Of a DNA stretch of 64,000 nt, positions 61,201-64,000 are shown piece by piece. The notes beneath the pieces were generated by a model. It was not told where the DNA came from, ran no database searches, and worked only from the letters and a program-made list of their open reading frames with translations. Within the stretch, counting starts at the first letter, position 1. The number at the start of each line of letters is the position of its first letter. The stretch comes from JABGPL01 sp964387885 (GTDB taxonomy: Bacteria > Electryoneota > AABM5-125-24 > Hatepunaeales > Hatepunaeaceae): NCBI GenBank assembly GCA_964387885.1, contig CAYLYZ010000017.1, forward strand, positions 1-64,000. The letters run 5' to 3'. The position numbers and the translations under genes are program-made.

Positions 61201-61756
61201 GGGTTTCACCGTCCCAGGTCATTCCGAAAGGCTGTGCATTTACCTGGACTGCGTTTAGCAGGCGACCTTCTCTATCAATCCTTGCCAATCGACTTTCATT
61301 GTAATGCGCAAGCCAGAAGTTTTCACCATCCCAGCAAGATCCATAATATCCGGTGAATTCGACGTCAACCTGATCTAACACATCACCGTCCATATTAACG
61401 GGTGTCATCCGCCAGTTATCATGTTGATCAGATCCCCAGAGAAGTTCACCGTCCCATGCCAGACCAATCCAACGCCCATCGTGAACTTCAATACTGCGGA
61501 TAACTTCACCGAGATCATCACGTCGTGGACCTCTCCGACGATCCTCGTTCTCTATCAATTCAGAGCTTATTTCGAAATTAATAATACAATCCATCGGGTT
61601 TGAAATAATGAAATCTACCTCACTGTTCTCTCCCTCCTCGAGCGAGACAGCAAAACCATATGGATCAATTTCAAATTGTGCAAAAGCCAGGTGAGATACT
61701 ACCATAAGCAGGAATGTTAAAATAAAAAGCGGAACCAGACATTTTCTCTCAAGCAT
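58268..61756 (-). CDS. Giant T9SS-exported propeller protein (family member 2)
   Basis: A 1162-residue secreted paralog of 22714-26319. Signal peptide residues 1-26, GGAGGATG site. Order: Ig-like region, 'RRGPRRDDLGEVI' near residue 75, first propeller ('GLAWDGELLWGSD', 'GLDHDGEYLWYTT'), carboxypeptidase-regulatory-like domain about 365-450 ('SRDDEVIPDAEITMDRFEM'), conserved second propeller about 480-740 ('NNREPLIYVLNRDQEIVDQ'), two GWNMVS/GWQMISYYPR modules about 800-965, and the T9SS sorting domain ('ISPNPFNSVSRLTF', 'ASGLYFMRL'). The second propeller is much more conserved between paralogs than the first. Surface-exposed by inference; no enzyme motif. Confidence 0.88.
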   Translation of the reverse strand: MLERKCLVPLFILTFLLMVVSHLAFAQFEIDPYGFAVSLEEGENSEVDFIISNPMDCIINFEISSELIENEDRRRGPRRDDLGEVIRSIEVHDGRWIGLAWDGELLWGSDQHDNWRMTPVNMDGDVLDQVDVEFTGYYGSCWDGENFWLAHYNESRLARIDREGRLLNAVQVNAQPFGMTWDGETLWYARYQAQDIQQMTVEGEVLRTWDCNDIQSRRTMELAWVPDHPEGHLWITACDPGTIYQVNTEPDPPEVVQTVNVEDNNVYGLDHDGEYLWYTTDRGEWICIDDGVAEVRMLVFDPDEGEIQGQDVVELVANILIEGVEAGIYEFLVEVLLFDPENEDIDPETLTMSVLISIDSPTADLRGVVSSSRDDEVIPDAEITMDRFEMIRYTDNNGRYSLNSLLTGAYTFTVSAEDYLTQAFEFNIDGEGEIELNFELAQSECNIVPELIDVELGPEEESRTVIEMSNTGNGPLTFITERRLIGDANADPWELRLGYPAGEITNDSRVQGVVFTGDQFYLSGANNREPLIYVLNRDQEIVDQYDQHGESRYGYKDLAFDGELIWGSGERIVYGFTPEGELDRSFDCGISPCNNLAWDSDRDILWGSGTTTDIIGFDRDGNQIEELDRGEFRIYGLAYWPDDPDGHQLYIFHKINDVGDLMVAKLNIENGEIVDVISLEHEDGGAAQGCFITNQYDIYSWVFMGVANSGAEDRIDIWQLDARKDWMAIEPIEGVIGAGEQRDIIVTLDAAGLPEAVFEGEILFTHDGIGGQTHLPITLQVGEGGGDEPEEMVLNLDDGWNMVSSYVQPDPDDIREITAALVEAGTLIMMKNSVGQFYNPQFNFNNIPGWRVNEGYMIKMDGADELILNGISVAWNEPLELQPGWQMISYYPRQGVDAIVALSGIVDLLLMAKDGQGRFYSPAFEFSNMGDMVPGQGYLVKMDEAAELVYTVEDELASYSISFAQTSILPVHDNTGENMSLLILSDISEGEVGVYSGDIMVGSGVIQKGKCGISVWGNDPSTPERDGAQEKETIKLRLYRETGEEFDLQYETLTGRNIYETNSLWVVELDEIVNPHSFGIKTISPNPFNSVSRLTFDLSNDGLVNLGLYDVDGRRILDLTNGHLSAGSHSISIDGSDLASGLYFMRLRAGSQSDSRKITLIK

Positions 61757-61800
61757 TTCATCCTCCGTTTCTTTGGAGTGGTGGTTAATCCTGATATAGG

Positions 61801-61837
61801 GATTGAACCGGAATGTAAATCACATCCCGGTTCAATC
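61801..61837 (-). terminator. Hairpin between the two tandem paralogs
   Basis: GATTGAACCGG (61801-61811) pairs with CCGGTTCAATC (61827-61837), a perfect 11-bp stem lying 40 bases after the stop of the upstream paralog. No U-run follows on the minus strand, so termination strength is uncertain. Confidence 0.5.
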
Positions 61838-61876
61838 GGGAACAATGATTCTGAGCACCGCATTTGCGGTTTGCGG

Positions 61877-64000
61877 CTATTTAATCATTGTCAATTTCAG
61901 TTTAGAAACTTTTCCATTTGCCTGAAGCTGTACAAAATAGACTCCACTTGTCAGGTTAGTTCCGTCAATTGTGTGGGTGTGGATTCCCGCTGTAGCATTA
62001 TTGTTAACGAAGCTATTCATTTGCCTCCCTGCGATATCATACATGGCAAATTCAACTTTTGCTGCTTCAGGTAAATTAAATGTAATGTTTGTACTGCTGT
62101 TAAAGGGATTAGGGTATGCTTCAACTATACCGAATTCTTGTGGAGAGGGATTGATTTCGAGAATATGTGCTGCCAGGAAGCCATCGGGAATATAAGAGCT
62201 CGATCCAACCAATGGTTCTAATGCAACTGTTTGCAGTTCAGCACCATCGAAGAGTTTTGTCTCTAACATCTCACCCAGCAATGCACCGTCAATTTCAGGA
62301 GTAGTAGGATCATCACCCCATACTGCTATTCCAGACCTCCCATCCTGAATAACACCTGATCCAACGAGAGTGTTATGAGTATAAACTCCAATCTCTCCCC
62401 CTTCAATATCAGATAACACGAGCAGACTCATATTCTCACCCGTATTCTGATGAACTGGGAGATTTATCGGTTGAGAATGATGCACAGAACGACCAGCTAT
62501 TTCTTCTTCAATTGTATAAACAAGTTCTGCAGCTTCATCTAATTTCAACAAATATCCCTGCCCGGGAATCATATCACCCATGTTGCTGAAATTAAACTCG
62601 GGATTGTAGAATCTACCCCGGGAGTCCTTTGCTAATAATAGCACATCCACTATTCCGGAAAGAGCAGTTACAGCGTCTATTCCCATCCGGGGATAATAGC
62701 TCACAATTTGCCAGCCATCAATGAGAGGCAAAGAATCATCAGCATCAACAGCATCTCCGCTGATCATCATTTCAGCATCACCATCAACTTTGACCATGTA
62801 CCCTTCATTAACTAACCAACCCGGGATATTATTAAAATTAAATGCTGGATTATAGAAACGACCCGCCCCGTTTTTCATTAATATGAGTTGATCAGCTTCG
62901 ACCAGTTCACTCATAATCTCAACGACATTATCAGGATCAGGTTGAACGTAAGCGGAAACCATGTTCCAGCCATCCTCAAAAACAAGGTTCTGCTCACCCT
63001 GACCTCCACCGCCTTCTCCAACTTCGAGAGTGAGCCTGATTGCCGTTTCACTGCCGATTCCATCATGCATAAATACGATTTCACCCTCAAAAACTGCTTC
63101 TGGCAGTCCTGTTGCATCCATCGTAATTACAAATTCCTGATCTTCTCCTTCGACAATCACTCCCTCTTCCGGTTCTATATCCATCCAGTCCTTTCGAGCA
63201 TCAACCTGCCAGATATCTATTCGATCTTCAGCACCATTATTGGCAATACCCATGAAAACCCAGGAGTAGATATCATATTGGTTCGTGATAAAACAACCCT
63301 GAGCGACACCTCCAGCTTCATGTTCAAGGACAACAACATCCATCATGCTATCGTTCTCAATGTCCATTTTCGCAATCATCAAATCTCCGACTTCATTTAC
63401 CTTATGGAAAATGTACAATTGATATCCGTCGGGATCATCTGGCCAATAAGCTAAACCATATATCCTTAAGCCATGCCTGTCAAGTTCACCAACAGCATTG
63501 CCCTCGCGGTCAAATCCGGAAATATTGGTCGTAGTTCCCGATACCCATAGGATTTCTCGCTCTATATCCCAGGCAAGATTATTACATGGTGAAATCCCGC
63601 AGTCAAACGACACAACATCTTCACCTTCAGGCGTAAATCCAAAAATATTCCTCTCACCCGAACCCCAGATGAGCTCTCCACCATAAGCGAGGTCTTTATA
63701 GCCATACCGTCCACCACCGAGTTGATCATATTGATCTACAAGTTCCTGGTCACGATTGAGTACGTACATCAGAGGTTCTCTATTGTTCGCACCTGACAAA
63801 TAGAATTGATCGTTAACGAAAACCGCACCATGGATTCGTGAATCCTCAGTGATAACTCCGGCAGGAACATCGACTCTGAGTTCCCAGGGCTCGGCATTTG
63901 CATCACCCAGCAATCGTTTATCAGTTGTGTATGTTAATGGACCGTTTCCATCATTTGATATGACTATATCGGTTTGTAATGCATCTCCCTGATCAAGGGC
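61877..64000 (-). CDS. Giant T9SS-exported propeller protein (member 3, 5' end missing)
   Basis: The C-terminal 707 residues of a third paralog; the frame is open to the window edge ('ALDQGDALQTDIVISNDGNG' at its visible start), so the true N-terminus lies beyond 64000. The visible part contains the conserved propeller ('NNREPLMYVLNRDQELVDQ', 'GISPCNNLAWDIEREI'), an abnormal-spindle-like strand set, two GWNMVS/GWQIVSYYPR modules and the T9SS sorting domain ('AYPNPFNSSTNITFNL', 'TSGVYFVQL'). A TTG near 63913 is not the start, because the domain aligns well upstream of it. It is in tandem with member 2, 120 bases apart. Confidence 0.88.
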   Translation of the reverse strand, partial: ALDQGDALQTDIVISNDGNGPLTYTTDKRLLGDANAEPWELRVDVPAGVITEDSRIHGAVFVNDQFYLSGANNREPLMYVLNRDQELVDQYDQLGGGRYGYKDLAYGGELIWGSGERNIFGFTPEGEDVVSFDCGISPCNNLAWDIEREILWVSGTTTNISGFDREGNAVGELDRHGLRIYGLAYWPDDPDGYQLYIFHKVNEVGDLMIAKMDIENDSMMDVVVLEHEAGGVAQGCFITNQYDIYSWVFMGIANNGAEDRIDIWQVDARKDWMDIEPEEGVIVEGEDQEFVITMDATGLPEAVFEGEIVFMHDGIGSETAIRLTLEVGEGGGGQGEQNLVFEDGWNMVSAYVQPDPDNVVEIMSELVEADQLILMKNGAGRFYNPAFNFNNIPGWLVNEGYMVKVDGDAEMMISGDAVDADDSLPLIDGWQIVSYYPRMGIDAVTALSGIVDVLLLAKDSRGRFYNPEFNFSNMGDMIPGQGYLLKLDEAAELVYTIEEEIAGRSVHHSQPINLPVHQNTGENMSLLVLSDIEGGEIGVYTHNTLVGSGVIQDGRSGIAVWGDDPTTPEIDGALLGEMLETKLFDGAELQTVALEPLVGSSSYIPDGFLAAHILEINPSPQEFGIVEAYPNPFNSSTNITFNLPEAAKVEFAMYDIAGRQMNSFVNNNATAGIHTHTIDGTNLTSGVYFVQLQANGKVSKLKLTMIK

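Noticed and set aside
61801..61837. tRNA-like segment (GGTTCAATC)
   Set aside because: It is one arm of a simple 11-bp hairpin; no cloverleaf can be drawn around it. No tRNA was found elsewhere in the window.
63911..63913. TTG as the start of the last gene
   Set aside because: The reading frame continues to the window edge with residues that align to the paralogs upstream of this codon.

Overview
The window is about 64 kb of a moderately AT-rich bacterial chromosome, most likely from an uncultured member of the Fibrobacterota-Chlorobiota-Bacteroidota (FCB) superphylum (Electryoneota-, KSB1-, Marinimicrobia- or Cloacimonadota-like). The main clue is five large exported proteins that end in a 'YPNPFN / G.YLV' type IX secretion (T9SS) C-terminal sorting domain; several also carry 'GWNMVS' modules typical of these candidate phyla. 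Lipoprotein signal peptides and a heptose kinase indicate a Gram-negative envelope. TGA is used as a normal stop. The phylum assignment is inference; there is no rRNA, and I saw no tRNA.

Layout. 1-8 kb: a small lipoprotein, a 1047-residue exported propeller/TPR/PDZ protein, a SAM methyltransferase, an acyltransferase-3 membrane protein and a sodium:solute symporter. 8-9 kb: an EamA permease on the minus strand. 9.3-14.9 kb: a tightly packed seven-gene plus-strand operon matching the arsenosugar-biosynthesis neighbourhood (TVP38 membrane protein, flavin disulfide reductase, TIGR04283 glycosyltransferase, DUF547, TIGR04282 transferase, AhpD-like protein, radical SAM ArsS). 15.0-19.8 kb: a convergent minus-strand operon of a YtrA-type GntR repressor, an ABC ATPase and four tandem paralogous permeases, with a near-consensus YtrA operator over its promoter. 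19.8-20.5 kb: a repeat-rich non-coding block that includes a 153-bp MITE-like element. 20.6-26.3 kb: two T9SS-exported proteins. 26.6-40.2 kb: a long minus-strand run holding a yejABE-like peptide transporter with two separate ATPases, a TPR lipoprotein, an RlmB-type methylase, YjbQ, an SRPBCC protein, urocanate hydratase, an FAH-family enzyme, endonuclease III and heptose kinase RfaE1. 40.5-42.5 kb: an FN3/LVIVD lipoprotein. 42.6-45.6 kb: a small AT-rich accessory island with HigB, a HigA-ImmA fusion interrupted by a palindrome, a gene with one in-frame UGA, and an Abi-like protein. 45.8-52.2 kb: two alpha/beta hydrolases, a 865-residue ankyrin protein and a methyltransferase. 52.6-64 kb: more T9SS proteins, a lipase-like hydrolase, a creatininase-family protein and an HMCES/YedK protein; the last gene runs off the window.

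The most striking property is the density of short palindromic repeats of at least eight kinds. Paired hairpins sit in every gap of the permease array. One element retains a 4-bp target duplication and has an empty site elsewhere in the window. Several copies touch coding sequence: one supplies the start and signal peptide of the ankyrin protein, one encodes about 25 residues inside the HigA-ImmA protein, and two supply stop codons.
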